Positions 16,714-25,359 of a stretch of 64,000 nucleotides of DNA are shown in pieces (position 1 is the stretch's first letter; each line of letters starts with the position of its first letter). This stretch comes from Gynurincola endophyticus (GTDB taxonomy: Bacteria; Bacteroidota; Bacteroidia; Chitinophagales; Chitinophagaceae). The translations under genes were made by a program, and so were the position numbers. The notes under the pieces are model-generated. The model searched no databases. It worked only from the letters and a program-made list of their open reading frames with translations, and was not told where the DNA came from. The DNA lies in NCBI RefSeq assembly GCF_003991195.1, contig NZ_RCWL01000008.1:124599-188598 (forward strand), written 5' to 3'.

Positions 16714-19467
16714 ATGAAACATCAATATAAACGTGGTTTTTACCTCATTTTTTTGCTGCTGATAAATGTTCTTTTTGCAAATGCCCAGCGTAAATGGGGG
16801 AAAGAAGATTTGTCAGTTTACCGGAAAGATGCCCCTTTTGTGGCTGTTCTGGTAGAGGATATCCCTGCCTCCCTGCGTGGAAAAGTGATCAGGAGTTTTG
16901 GTACCAATGGCGCAATTATCGCTCAAAATGACCTCCACAGGTTAACAAATTTTACCGGTACTGTTTACACGGCTTCCAATACATTTAAATTATCGCCTGC
17001 ATTATGGCACCGTTGGGAAGAACTGAAAGAACAACCTTTTACGGGTATTATTCAACTGTTGAGTGATGCCGCTCAGGAATCTGCTGTTTTTGATGAAGCG
17101 GATTTTGAATGGGTTTATCCGGCAAAAAAAGTAGCTAAAATTACCGCTTATAAAAGCTTAAAAGCTTTGGTCGAAAATCCGAATATCGTTTACATCGATG
17201 GAGTAAAACCGATCGAAGTAGAAGGATACAATGGCTGGGCTGATTTAAGTATTCATGGAATTACGAATTTCAGAAAACAATTCAGCTTAGCGGAAGTGCC
17301 GTTGGTTTCTTTGCGCGAGGGTATGGTCGGAGCTGACGAAATTGACCTTCAGGGGCAATTGGTATTACACGGTAATCAGCCGGTAACAGTAACGGAACAT
17401 GCTTCACAAATGGCAATTCTGGTTGCCGGCAGCGGAAATACCGGTTTCAATGCACTGGGTGCAGTGCCGGGAGCAAAGTTTATACTCGAACCTATGAATT
17501 CTTTTTTTCCGTTGATGAATGCATTACACCCGTCACCCTTGCAACTGAACAGCTACGGTTCAGATTTAGAGTGGTTCTACAGTATCGAAGCACAGGCATA
17601 TGATGAGTATATTAAGAATCACCATACCTTATTCATTTTTTCATCAGGTAATAGTGGTGTATTGAGCCCTCACGACGGAACTTATAAAAATATACCTGGT
17701 TTCAGTAATTTAACCGGTGCGTTTAAACAGGCTAAAAATAATTTACTGGTAGGTGGTCTTGCCTTTCATTACGATGTAGTAAATTATGCTTCAGCCGGAC
17801 CAACTTTTGACGGAAGAGTAAAACCTGAACTGGTTACCATTGCTGATAACGGCACTTCATCTTCAGCTGCTGTAGCAGCAGGTATCACAACCGGATTGTA
17901 CGCAACTTTGCCACCTGATTTACATAGAAATGATCTCGCAAAGGCTATATTGATTGCATCAGCTGATGATGTTTATACAGCAGGAATCGATTTTAAAACC
18001 GGCTATGGACTAATGAATGCTGATAGAGCGCTGCAATTGTCAAAAAATGAAAATTATATTATTGGTAACGTGGTGCCCGGAGCAACTGCTGCACATAACA
18101 TTACAGTTCCCGCAGGTGAATACACCGTACGGATTGCATTGGTGTGGAACGATATTGCTGCGCCTGTAAATGCCGCAACAGCATTGGTCAATGACCTGGA
18201 TTTTTATTTACAGAAAAACGGCAACCAGGTGTATCCATGGGTATTATCAACCGCTGCAAATATAGATTCACTGAATGCAGTTGCTCAGCGGAAAAAAGAT
18301 GAACTCAATGTGGTAGAGTTGATTACCGATACATTGAATGGAGGTACTTATCAGTTAATAGTTGATGGTTCAAAATTGATAGAAAAGCAGCCTTATGCTA
18401 TCGCTTATCAATTATTACCGGTAAACCGTTTTGAGTTTATACATCCTGTCAAAGACGATATTATACAGGAAGGACTGAATCAATATATACGTTGGAGTAC
18501 AGATCTTATACAAAAAGGAAAACTGTTTTACAAAAACGTAATGACAGCCGAAGGTGAATGGATTGAAATAGACTCGGTTCGTACAGAACGCCCCATTGCA
18601 ATGTTCAGCAATTTTACAGAGGCTGCACGTTATGTGTTAAAACTTGAAACGGATCAGACGGTATATTATTCGGATAGTTTCTGGGTAATGCCGAAAGTAA
18701 ATTTGCGGCAACAATATTTATGTGACGGAGAAGGTCTGTTTAAAATATTTACAACAATCAATAGCCCGTTGACGTATCATTTACAACAGTTTGATCAACC
18801 ATCAGCTCAATGGAAGACAGTAGGATCATCAGCGGAACCACTTCTTACACAAAATATCGACGGCGATTACTGGTGGCGTGCCGGTGTGCGTTTGAATGAA
18901 CAGTGGTTGTCTCCCACCCAGGCTATTACGGTAAAAAGTAACGAAGATCTTTGTTTTCAGGGAACCCTGCTGGTAGATAAAATGAATGAAAATGTATTGT
19001 TGAATTTTCAAACCTGGGCATTACATTATGTAGATCAGGTAGAATTTGAAAAAATCATTAACCGCGAGTGGGTTTCTATCCATCAGATGAATCAGATTAC
19101 TATAGGTGATCATACTTATTCTGATCAGCAGTTAACTTATGGTTCAAATGTATACAGGGCGAAAATTATCCTTAAAAACGGAAGAGTTGTTTATCTGCCC
19201 CAGCAATCTGTGGTAAATATGAGCGACAAAGATGTATGGGTATATCCAAATCCCGCACGGGCAGGCCAGAGAATAGAAGTGGTGGTAAAAGAACCACAAA
19301 AAATGAGGCTGTTTTTATACAGTAATGATGGCCGGTTGATCAAAGAGATTCAGGTAAATGATACGAATACCGTCATTGCTACCGAGCGGCTTTTACCCGG
19401 TGTTTATTTTTTAACAATGGTATATGAAACGAAACTTACTACTGTTAAAAAAATAATAATACAATAA
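16714..19467 (+). CDS. Secreted S8 subtilisin-like protease with T9SS sorting domain
   Basis: A 917-residue exported protease. It has a signal peptide (LIFLLLINVLFANAQ, cleavage near 24) and an N-terminal propeptide-like region. The S8 catalytic domain lies at about 200-440: Asp near 208-211 (GADEID), His229 in TEHASQMAILVAG, oxyanion Asn313 in SSGNSG, and nucleophile Ser382 in GTSSSAAVAAG. A jelly-roll P/C domain follows at about 450-570. The last 75 residues (YPNPARAGQRIEV... VKKIIIQ) are a type IX secretion C-terminal sorting domain, so it is predicted to be secreted or surface-anchored. The Ser motif differs from the usual GTSMA, but the arrangement is complete. Confidence 0.9.
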   Translation: MKHQYKRGFYLIFLLLINVLFANAQRKWGKEDLSVYRKDAPFVAVLVEDIPASLRGKVIRSFGTNGAIIAQNDLHRLTNFTGTVYTASNTFKLSPALWHRWEELKEQPFTGIIQLLSDAAQESAVFDEADFEWVYPAKKVAKITAYKSLKALVENPNIVYIDGVKPIEVEGYNGWADLSIHGITNFRKQFSLAEVPLVSLREGMVGADEIDLQGQLVLHGNQPVTVTEHASQMAILVAGSGNTGFNALGAVPGAKFILEPMNSFFPLMNALHPSPLQLNSYGSDLEWFYSIEAQAYDEYIKNHHTLFIFSSGNSGVLSPHDGTYKNIPGFSNLTGAFKQAKNNLLVGGLAFHYDVVNYASAGPTFDGRVKPELVTIADNGTSSSAAVAAGITTGLYATLPPDLHRNDLAKAILIASADDVYTAGIDFKTGYGLMNADRALQLSKNENYIIGNVVPGATAAHNITVPAGEYTVRIALVWNDIAAPVNAATALVNDLDFYLQKNGNQVYPWVLSTAANIDSLNAVAQRKKDELNVVELITDTLNGGTYQLIVDGSKLIEKQPYAIAYQLLPVNRFEFIHPVKDDIIQEGLNQYIRWSTDLIQKGKLFYKNVMTAEGEWIEIDSVRTERPIAMFSNFTEAARYVLKLETDQTVYYSDSFWVMPKVNLRQQYLCDGEGLFKIFTTINSPLTYHLQQFDQPSAQWKTVGSSAEPLLTQNIDGDYWWRAGVRLNEQWLSPTQAITVKSNEDLCFQGTLLVDKMNENVLLNFQTWALHYVDQVEFEKIINREWVSIHQMNQITIGDHTYSDQQLTYGSNVYRAKIILKNGRVVYLPQQSVVNMSDKDVWVYPNPARAGQRIEVVVKEPQKMRLFLYSNDGRLIKEIQVNDTNTVIATERLLPGVYFLTMVYETKLTTVKKIIIQ

Positions 19468-19566
19468 AAAGCCCCTTCCAGCACGGTTGATGATGGAGAG
19501 GGCGAAATGTTTGTAGATAACTTTACAAAAGTTGATGGAATATAAAGCATAATTATCCGGTAGTAA

Positions 19567-19683
19567 TTAACAATATCCTAAAGCCCAATAAATCAACAAA
19601 AACACTAAAATAGTACCCACACATCCGCCACCCCATTTATAGGCTCCATAGCCGGCTAATAAGCTTCTTAGAAAATTATTCAT
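19567..19683 (-). CDS. 38-residue membrane protein of unknown function
   Basis: A short frame on the minus strand, ATG at 19683 and TAA at 19567, too short for most gene callers. It encodes a basic N-terminus (MNNFLRSLLAGYGAYKWGGG), a Gly-rich turn with Cys21, and one hydrophobic helix (VGTILVFLLIYWALGYC). The charge pattern, single transmembrane helix and isolated intergenic position suggest a real small membrane protein rather than chance. I know no function. It lies between the subtilase and the membrane protein at 19802 and has its own strand. Confidence 0.6.
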   Translation of the reverse strand: MNNFLRSLLAGYGAYKWGGGCVGTILVFLLIYWALGYC

Positions 19684-19779
19684 ATCTGTTGTTTTTGTAG
19701 ATAACTTAAAAAATGATGCCAATTCAGGTATTAAAGAAACTTTAATAAGGCTCCGGCACTATTATTCTTCGGCTGAGAT

Positions 19780-19787
19780 TATATTTG
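19780..19787 (+). promoter_or_regulatory. Bacteroidota -7 promoter element TATATTTG
   Basis: A match to TAnnTTTG followed by C, 15 bases before the ATG at 19802. It implies a very short leader of about eight to ten bases. Confidence 0.6.
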
Positions 19788-19801
19788 CGCTTTGAAAGAT
19801 T

Positions 19802-20233
19802 ATGGAAGAAACATTGATCGGTAAGATTTTATTAGTAGGAGCGTTAGCAACCTTTGAGATATATGTAGCTATTCCAACCGGTTTTGCTTTCGGTTTTAGC
19901 CCGTGGTGGATTTTTACTATTTGTGTAATTGGTGGCCTGACCGGCGTTTTTGTGACCGCCTATCTGGGGGATATGCTGCGGAATTTAATCAGAAAAGGTA
20001 AAGAACCTAAGCCGAAAAAAACATCCAACTGGGCGAATAAGCTTTGGGAGAAATACGGAATGATCGGTTTAGGATTAATCGGAACCTTTACCGTAGGCGC
20101 ACCTATCAGTATTGCTGTAGGTGTTGGCTTTAACGCCAATATTCATAAGCTGGTTTTCTGGAGTTCTATCGGCGTAATTTTAAGATGCGCAGTTTTTACT
20201 TCGATTGGTCATTTTGGTACACAACTGCTTTAA
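19802..20233 (+). CDS. Small integral membrane protein, small multidrug-export (PF06695-like)
   Basis: A 143-residue protein with four predicted transmembrane helices and one central basic loop (RKGKEPKPKKTSNW, about 62-75). The helix pattern GALATFEIYVAIPTGFAFGFSP and GLIGTFTVGAPISIAVGVGF resembles the small multidrug-export / COG2426 family, which shares a fold idea with DedA proteins. The drug-export label of that family rests on little evidence, so the role is unknown. It is monocistronic, with its own TATATTTG promoter and a strong terminator downstream. Confidence 0.7.
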   Translation: MEETLIGKILLVGALATFEIYVAIPTGFAFGFSPWWIFTICVIGGLTGVFVTAYLGDMLRNLIRKGKEPKPKKTSNWANKLWEKYGMIGLGLIGTFTVGAPISIAVGVGFNANIHKLVFWSSIGVILRCAVFTSIGHFGTQLL

Positions 20234-20405
20234 ATAATTAATAATTAAGAATTAGAAGTGTTGTGCTTATTAAGCCGGAAATTCTTAAGTTTCAAGCTTA
20301 TAATTAAAAAATGTCCTTTATTGTCTGATTAATCAGCGATAAAGGACATTTTAATAAGTTGTATTTCAATCTCAATTCATCATTCTTAATTCTTCATTCT
20401 TCTTT
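20234..20405. repeat. Heptamer-periodic repeat arms flanking a terminator (copy 2)
   Basis: Left arm 20234-20257 reads as ATAATTA ATAATTA AGAATTA. Right arm 20368-20405 reads as CTCAATT CATCATT CTTAATT CTTCATT. The arms are roughly inverted to each other and enclose the hairpin at 20308-20352. They fill the gap between two convergent genes. Confidence 0.5.
20308..20352. terminator. Bidirectional terminator between convergent genes
   Basis: Perfect 14-bp stem AAAATGTCCTTTAT / ATAAAGGACATTTT with an inner CTGATTAATCAG palindrome. It has A/T-runs on both sides, so it can serve both convergent genes. Confidence 0.85.
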
Positions 20406-22303
20406 TACCACGCTATTCCGTAATCTTCTCCGTGGTTCGAACTGGCTCCCCACATGGTTTTGTGTTTTTTGTCGAACAATATTGCATTGATAGGGCCGGA
20501 AGTTCTGTCATTCGTAGTAATGCGGTAACCCATCTTCTGTAAATCTTTTTTCACCCACGAAGGTGTTTGTGAATGTATAACAATTGAGCCGGCACGCGGT
20601 GCGCGATCGGCTGATTTTGTACCTCCTAACGATAACCATAATTGATTACTGTTAATATTAGCCGCTTCGGCTGCTTCTTGCGGAGTCATTTCAAAGTCTA
20701 CTACATTTAAAAAGAATTGTAAGAGGTTCTGATCCTGCACATCACCGCCTTGTACGGCAAATGATAAATAAGGCTCATTGTCTTTCAGCGCCATGCTCGG
20801 TGTAAGTGTTACTCTGGGTCTTTTGCCCGGTTCTATTACGTTAAAAGGATTGTAAGAACTGTCGAGTACAAAACTTTGCAAACGCTGACTTAAGCCTACA
20901 CCGGTTTCTCCGGCGATGCACGCAGGAATCCATCCGCCGCTTGGTGTAATCGAAACTACCCAGCCTTCAGCATCAGCAGCCTCAACAGAGGTGGTACCAC
21001 GCCACAACCGGTCTTCGTAAGCGGCATCTACCGGCAATTGCTGAAATGAGAGTGACTGTGCATCTGTTATTTGAAAAGAGGTTCCTGCAGCCGCAGGGGT
21101 ATAACCTCTTTTTTCTAAGTATTGTAAGTACGGATTGGTTTCTCCCTGAAACGGATAAGGATCCCCGGGGCCGGTTTTCGGATTGTTTTTAGTCCAGTCA
21201 ATCTCTTTCGCCCGTTGCTTTGCATATTCTTTGCTCAATAAACCTTTCATTGGCTCTGCCGGAGCGAAATATGGATCACCGTAATAAAAATCCCTGTCGG
21301 CGTGTGTCAGGTTCAGCGTCTGGTAAATCAGGTGAATGTAGTTAGCTGAGTTGTAACCTAATTTTTTTAAGTCGAAATTTTCCAGAATATTCAAAGCCTG
21401 CAACATCATCGGCCCCTGTGTCCATTGCTGTAATTTATAAACATCAATTCCTTTATAATTAACACTTAGAGGGGTTTCTTCAATTACTTTCCAGTTGGCA
21501 AGGTCTTCTTTGGTGAATAAACCGCCCTGTTCTTTAACGCCTCTTACAATTTCTTCGGCTATATCACCTTTATAAAAACGATCATAAGCAGCATAGATAG
21601 CTTCTTTTCTTGATTTCTTTTTCTTTAAAGCAGCTCTTTCTGCATCTACTAATTTCTGCAGCATTTTTAACAGATCTGCCTGCACAAAAATTTCACCGGG
21701 TTGTGGCGCTTCGCGTTCTTCTCCTAAGTGGGGTAAGAAAACTTTTTTACTATAAGGCCATTGTTTGATACGGTCTTTGCCTCTTTCAATCATGTTGGCG
21801 GTTTGTGCGTCAATCGGATAACCTGCTGCCAGTTCCATCGCTGGTTTTAATACTTCTTCGAGTGAAAGGGTTCCGTACTCGGCCAGCATATGCAATAATC
21901 CGCCCGGAGTACCGGGTGTAACTGCAGCCAATGGCCCGTATTCAGGTGGAAATTCATAGCCCAGGCTTTTGTAGTAAGCCGCTGTAGCACCTGTAGGCGC
22001 TACGCCCAGGGCGTTAATACCAATTACCTTTTTAAGTTTCGGGTGATAAATTAAAGCCTGGGTTTCTCCGCCCCAACCCAATACATCCCAAACAGTACAG
22101 GTAGCTGCTAACATGGCGCAGGCAGCATCTACGGCATTGCCCCCTTTCTGAAAGGTCATGGCACCGGCAGTAGCGGCCAAAGGTTTTCCGGTAATAGCCA
22201 TCCAATGTTTACCATGTAAAGGTGGTTTCTGGGTAGATTGAGCGTTGACGTTAACAACAAATCCTAAACATAGGATCGTTAAGGAGGATAGAACTTTATA
22301 CAT
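20405..22303 (-). CDS. ggt: Gamma-glutamyltransferase family protein, exported
   Basis: A 632-residue N-terminal-nucleophile hydrolase. It has a signal peptide (VLSSLTILCLGFVVNVNAQ) and the family block GGNAVDAACAMLAA near residue 54. The autoprocessing site is in RGTTSVEAADAEG, with Thr437 as predicted nucleophile. The large and small subunits would separate there. The frame is open to 22402, but I chose the ATG at 22303 because only that start gives an N-terminal signal peptide. The usual TTH is TTS, and the C-terminal half has PSGGW rather than the standard PSSG pattern, so glutathione as substrate is likely but not certain. Acts in the periplasm. Confidence 0.85.
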   Translation of the reverse strand: MYKVLSSLTILCLGFVVNVNAQSTQKPPLHGKHWMAITGKPLAATAGAMTFQKGGNAVDAACAMLAATCTVWDVLGWGGETQALIYHPKLKKVIGINALGVAPTGATAAYYKSLGYEFPPEYGPLAAVTPGTPGGLLHMLAEYGTLSLEEVLKPAMELAAGYPIDAQTANMIERGKDRIKQWPYSKKVFLPHLGEEREAPQPGEIFVQADLLKMLQKLVDAERAALKKKKSRKEAIYAAYDRFYKGDIAEEIVRGVKEQGGLFTKEDLANWKVIEETPLSVNYKGIDVYKLQQWTQGPMMLQALNILENFDLKKLGYNSANYIHLIYQTLNLTHADRDFYYGDPYFAPAEPMKGLLSKEYAKQRAKEIDWTKNNPKTGPGDPYPFQGETNPYLQYLEKRGYTPAAAGTSFQITDAQSLSFQQLPVDAAYEDRLWRGTTSVEAADAEGWVVSITPSGGWIPACIAGETGVGLSQRLQSFVLDSSYNPFNVIEPGKRPRVTLTPSMALKDNEPYLSFAVQGGDVQDQNLLQFFLNVVDFEMTPQEAAEAANINSNQLWLSLGGTKSADRAPRAGSIVIHSQTPSWVKKDLQKMGYRITTNDRTSGPINAILFDKKHKTMWGASSNHGEDYGIAW

Positions 22304-22409
22304 ATGCAGCGCTTTGGTTTTAGAGGTTCTAAGTATTCCGGATTTACAGGTTGATGAAAAGCCGGAATAAAATAAACAATGCCGGCTAACTTCCTTCCTC
22401 ACTGTTCAT

Positions 22410-22634
22410 TTATAAAAATCTCCACATTTTCTCTTTCAATTTAAGCAAAACTTCCAATTGGTCAATATCTTCCAGTACAACTTCACTGTTATTGAACTGT
22501 TTTCTTACAATGCGAACCACACCGCCGCCAACTAATACCGACTGGGCTTTCTGAAAAAACAAACTCAGCTGATACTCGTCTTTTAACATTTCCCACTCTT
22601 CTAAATCGTTAATATAAACCTGATATATATCCAT
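22410..22634 (-). CDS. Small soluble protein of unknown function
   Basis: A 74-residue frame upstream of ggt on the same strand. It has alternating helix and strand character (DIYQVYINDLEEWEMLKDEYQL, then VLVGGGVVRIVRKQF, then a charged C-terminal helix). No signal peptide or known motif. Its ordered composition and position before ggt make a real gene plausible. I cannot assign a family. Confidence 0.55.
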   Translation of the reverse strand: MDIYQVYINDLEEWEMLKDEYQLSLFFQKAQSVLVGGGVVRIVRKQFNNSEVVLEDIDQLEVLLKLKEKMWRFL

Positions 22635-22698
22635 AAATTTGCCGGAGGCGATTTTATTTATACTTTCGTTAGCAAATTATATACAATTCTTCAAATAA

Positions 22699-23448
22699 AT
22701 GCCGGTTATGCGATTTCTTCTTGTAATATGGACTGTCTCTATCAGCTTAATCGCTTGTAATTCTTCTGCTACACCCGATCCGGTATATCCGATGGAAGTG
22801 TTGGTATTTACGAAAACGGCCGGGTTTAAACACCAATCTATTCCCGTGGCTGTTAATGCACTGATAGATATGGGATTTGATAATGATTTTGCAGTTGATA
22901 CAACTTCTGATGCAAGCTTTTTTCAAACAGATTCACTGAATGAATATCAGGTAATTGTTTTTCTGAACACGACGGGAGATGTGCTGGATAGTGTACAGCA
23001 GGTAGCTTTTCAGCAATACATTCGTAATGGGGGAGGTTTTGTTGGTGTGCATGCGGCTTCAGATACAGAGTTTGACTGGGAATGGTATGGCAATCTGGTG
23101 GGAGGTTATTTTGTATCTCACCCGGATGTTCAACCGGCACAGTTAGTAAAAGCCAAAGTAGCTCACCCCGCAATTGATTTTTTACCTGATACATTAACCC
23201 GTACAGATGAGTGGTATGATTTCAAATGGATCAGTTCAGCTGTTCAGCCGTTATTATATTTAAATCAGCAGTCTTATCAGGGAAGTAAAATGGACACAGC
23301 CGTTCATCCGATTGCCTGGTTTCATGAATTTGAAGGAGGAAGAAGTTTTTATACAGGGCTCGGACATACTGAAGCTTCTTATACCCGGGATACCGTATTC
23401 CTCAGGCACCTTTTAAACGGCATTCTCTGGGCCGGTAAAAGAGAATAG
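22699..23448 (+). CDS. ThuA-like domain lipoprotein
   Basis: A 249-residue protein with a lipoprotein signal (VSISLIAC, Cys20) and one ThuA (trehalose-utilisation) domain, a class I glutamine-amidotransferase-like fold. Diagnostic pieces are VLVFTKTAGFKHQSI near the start, YIRNGGGFVGVHAASDTEFDWEWYGNLVGG (about 107-136) and GGRSFYTGLGHTEASY near the end. In Bacteroidota such domains often occur with sugar-processing proteins; the reaction is unsettled. An alternative start three codons later (ATG 22708) is equally good for a signal peptide. Confidence 0.85.
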   Translation: MPVMRFLLVIWTVSISLIACNSSATPDPVYPMEVLVFTKTAGFKHQSIPVAVNALIDMGFDNDFAVDTTSDASFFQTDSLNEYQVIVFLNTTGDVLDSVQQVAFQQYIRNGGGFVGVHAASDTEFDWEWYGNLVGGYFVSHPDVQPAQLVKAKVAHPAIDFLPDTLTRTDEWYDFKWISSAVQPLLYLNQQSYQGSKMDTAVHPIAWFHEFEGGRSFYTGLGHTEASYTRDTVFLRHLLNGILWAGKRE

Positions 23449-23457
23449 GAGTAAATA

Positions 23458-23529
23458 GATGGTATTCAGGGTAAAGGTTAAGGAAATGGCTGAATAAGGC
23501 TTATTCGACCCGGTTAATGCCATACCATC
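23458..23529. other. Structured intergenic region between ThuA gene and split 5'-nucleotidase
   Basis: Outer inverted arms GATGGTAT (23458-23465) and ATACCATC (23522-23529) enclose an inner hairpin GAATAA-GGC-TTATTC (23492-23506). No T-run follows, so it is not an obvious terminator. It may be an RNA structure in the ThuA 3' end or in the leader of the next operon. Confidence 0.3.
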
Positions 23530-23550
23530 AAAAGAATTGAAGGAATCAGG

Positions 23551-23558
23551 TAACTTTG
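23551..23558 (+). promoter_or_regulatory. Bacteroidota -7 promoter element TAACTTTG
   Basis: TAnnTTTG match 38 bases before the ATG at 23589. I see no well-spaced -33 TTG, so confidence is moderate. Confidence 0.45.
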
Positions 23559-23588
23559 TTTTATTGTTTTATTTAATTCTCATAAAGC

Positions 23589-24347
23589 ATGTTTCAAAAA
23601 ATCAGATGGGGAGCTTTATTGTTCAGCATTTTGTTGATCGCAGGTTGTAAAACTTATTATTCTCCGGCAGGAGCTCCTGCCCCCCGGCTTATTCAAATCA
23701 ATGACCAGCTTGGTTCTGACACTGCTATCGTAAATTACCTGGCACCCTATAAAGCCCGGTTAGATAAAGAAATGAATGTGGTAATCGGTGAAACTGTGAC
23801 TGATTTAACGCGTCAGTATACTGCGCACGAAACCACGATGGGTAACTTTTTTTCAGATGCATTGTTGTCGATCGGCCAGGAGCTCGATCCTGCCGTACAA
23901 ATTTCATTTGCAACGAAAGGCGGCATCCGCGCAGATGTACCCAAAGGGCCGATGACTGTTTCAAACATGTTTGAAGTAATGCCTTTTGAAAACTATGTAG
24001 TAGTATTGACGATTACCGGCAGCCAGTTCCTGAAAATGCTCGATCATATCGTTCGGGCAGGAGGACAACCGGTAGCTGGTATGACGCTGACCCTTACCAA
24101 TACCACTTGTGAAGATGTGATGGTACAGGGAAAACCTTTTGATCCGTCTAAAAACTATACAATTGTCACTTACGATTATCTGGCAGATGGGGGGGATGGT
24201 GTTGAGTATTTCAGAAATCCGGTGAAATTTGAAAAGTATAATTTACTGATGCGCGACGGCTTAATCAATTATGTAAAAGCTAAAACCGCAAAAGGAGAAA
24301 AAATAAATGTTCACATTGATAATCGAATAAAAGATGCAAGAAAATAG
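23589..24347 (+). CDS. 5'-nucleotidase C-terminal-domain lipoprotein
   Basis: A 252-residue lipoprotein (LLIAGC, Cys20) made only of the C-terminal, substrate-binding domain of UshA-type 5'-nucleotidases. Family blocks seen: TTMGNFFSDALL, ISFATKGGIRADVPKGPMTVSNMFEVMPFEN with the Asn/Arg substrate contacts, and YTIVTYDYLADGGDG. The metal-binding catalytic domain is absent here but is encoded by the next gene, which overlaps this one by 14 bases. The two proteins together reconstitute the normal one-chain enzyme, in reversed domain order. Probably surface or periplasmic nucleotide hydrolysis. Confidence 0.85.
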   Translation: MFQKIRWGALLFSILLIAGCKTYYSPAGAPAPRLIQINDQLGSDTAIVNYLAPYKARLDKEMNVVIGETVTDLTRQYTAHETTMGNFFSDALLSIGQELDPAVQISFATKGGIRADVPKGPMTVSNMFEVMPFENYVVVLTITGSQFLKMLDHIVRAGGQPVAGMTLTLTNTTCEDVMVQGKPFDPSKNYTIVTYDYLADGGDGVEYFRNPVKFEKYNLLMRDGLINYVKAKTAKGEKINVHIDNRIKDARK

Positions 24348-25260
24348 CCGCCGCAGTTTCCTTAAATTATCAGGTACAAGTGCTGCTTTAATAGCAATGG
24401 GAACACTTCCTCTGGAAGCCTTTGCAAGCGGCGACCTGGTACATTTAACCATTTTGCATACCAATGATGTACACAGCAGGATAGATCCTTTTCCGATGGA
24501 TGGTGGCCGTAACCAGGGATTGGGTGGCGTAGCGCGCAGAGCCTCGGTAATTGAGAAAATCCGTAACGAAGAACCGAATGTTCTGTTGTTTGATGCAGGT
24601 GATATCTTTCAGGGAACACCTTATTTTAACCTGTTCGGAGGCGAACTGGAGTTTAAGCTAATGACCAGAATGGCTTACGATGCCGCAACCATGGGTAACC
24701 ATGATTTTGATAATGGACTGGATGGCTTTGACAAACAACTGCCTCACGCACAGTTTCCTTTCATTACGTCGAACTACGACTTCTCCGATACTATCCTGAA
24801 CGGTAAAACAATCGACTATAAGATTTTTAAGAAAGGTGGTATTAAGATCGGTGTATTCGGATTGGGGATTGAGCTCGAAGGATTAGTAGACCGTAAATGC
24901 TATTTAAATGCCCGTTATCTTGATCCGGTGGAAACGGCGAACAAATGGACCCGTTTTCTGAAACACGACCAGAAATGCGATATGGTGATCTGTCTGTCAC
25001 ACCTGGGCTATAAGTACAATAATAATAAAATCAGTGACGTCGCACTGGCTGCTATGACCCGGGATATTGACCTGATCATCGGTGGGCATACCCATACTTT
25101 CCTCAATCAGCCTGAAAACATTAAGAATGCAGGCGGTGGTATTACTACAGTGAACCAGGTAGGATTTGCCGGTATTAACCTCGGCAGGCTTGATTACGTA
25201 TTTAATAAAGCAAAAGGTAAAAAGCAAAGAAAAGAAAGCCGTGTGATTACTATCGGGTAA
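24334..25260 (+). CDS. Metallophosphatase (5'-nucleotidase N-terminal domain), Tat-exported
   Basis: A 308-residue calcineurin-like phosphoesterase, the catalytic domain of UshA-type 5'-nucleotidase. It has all metal-binding motifs: HTNDVHSR (Asp45, His47), FDAGDIFQG, MGNHDFDNG and GGHTHTF. The N-terminus SRRSFLKLSG followed by a hydrophobic stretch is a twin-arginine (Tat) signal, so it folds in the cytoplasm before export. It starts inside the end of the C-terminal-domain gene (14-base overlap), which argues for translational coupling and an assembled two-chain enzyme. Ends before a strong terminator. Confidence 0.9.
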   Translation: MQENSRRSFLKLSGTSAALIAMGTLPLEAFASGDLVHLTILHTNDVHSRIDPFPMDGGRNQGLGGVARRASVIEKIRNEEPNVLLFDAGDIFQGTPYFNLFGGELEFKLMTRMAYDAATMGNHDFDNGLDGFDKQLPHAQFPFITSNYDFSDTILNGKTIDYKIFKKGGIKIGVFGLGIELEGLVDRKCYLNARYLDPVETANKWTRFLKHDQKCDMVICLSHLGYKYNNNKISDVALAAMTRDIDLIIGGHTHTFLNQPENIKNAGGGITTVNQVGFAGINLGRLDYVFNKAKGKKQRKESRVITIG

Positions 25261-25309
25261 TAAGGAGATAAACCCTGGTAAAGGAATAAATGACACTCTT
25301 GATATAAAT

Positions 25310-25342
25310 AAGAAGCCCCTCAACATTGTTGAGGGGCTTCTT
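25310..25342. terminator. Bidirectional terminator
   Basis: Perfect 15-bp stem AAGAAGCCCCTCAAC / GTTGAGGGGCTTCTT with a three-base loop. It lies between the 5'-nucleotidase genes and the convergent SWIB gene and serves both. Confidence 0.9.
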
Positions 25343-25359
25343 ATTTATAAAGTCGTTAA

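Noticed and set aside
20430-20450. A tRNA T-loop-like sequence (GGTTCGAACTGG)
   Set aside because: It lies inside the gamma-glutamyltransferase coding region and no cloverleaf can be drawn around it.
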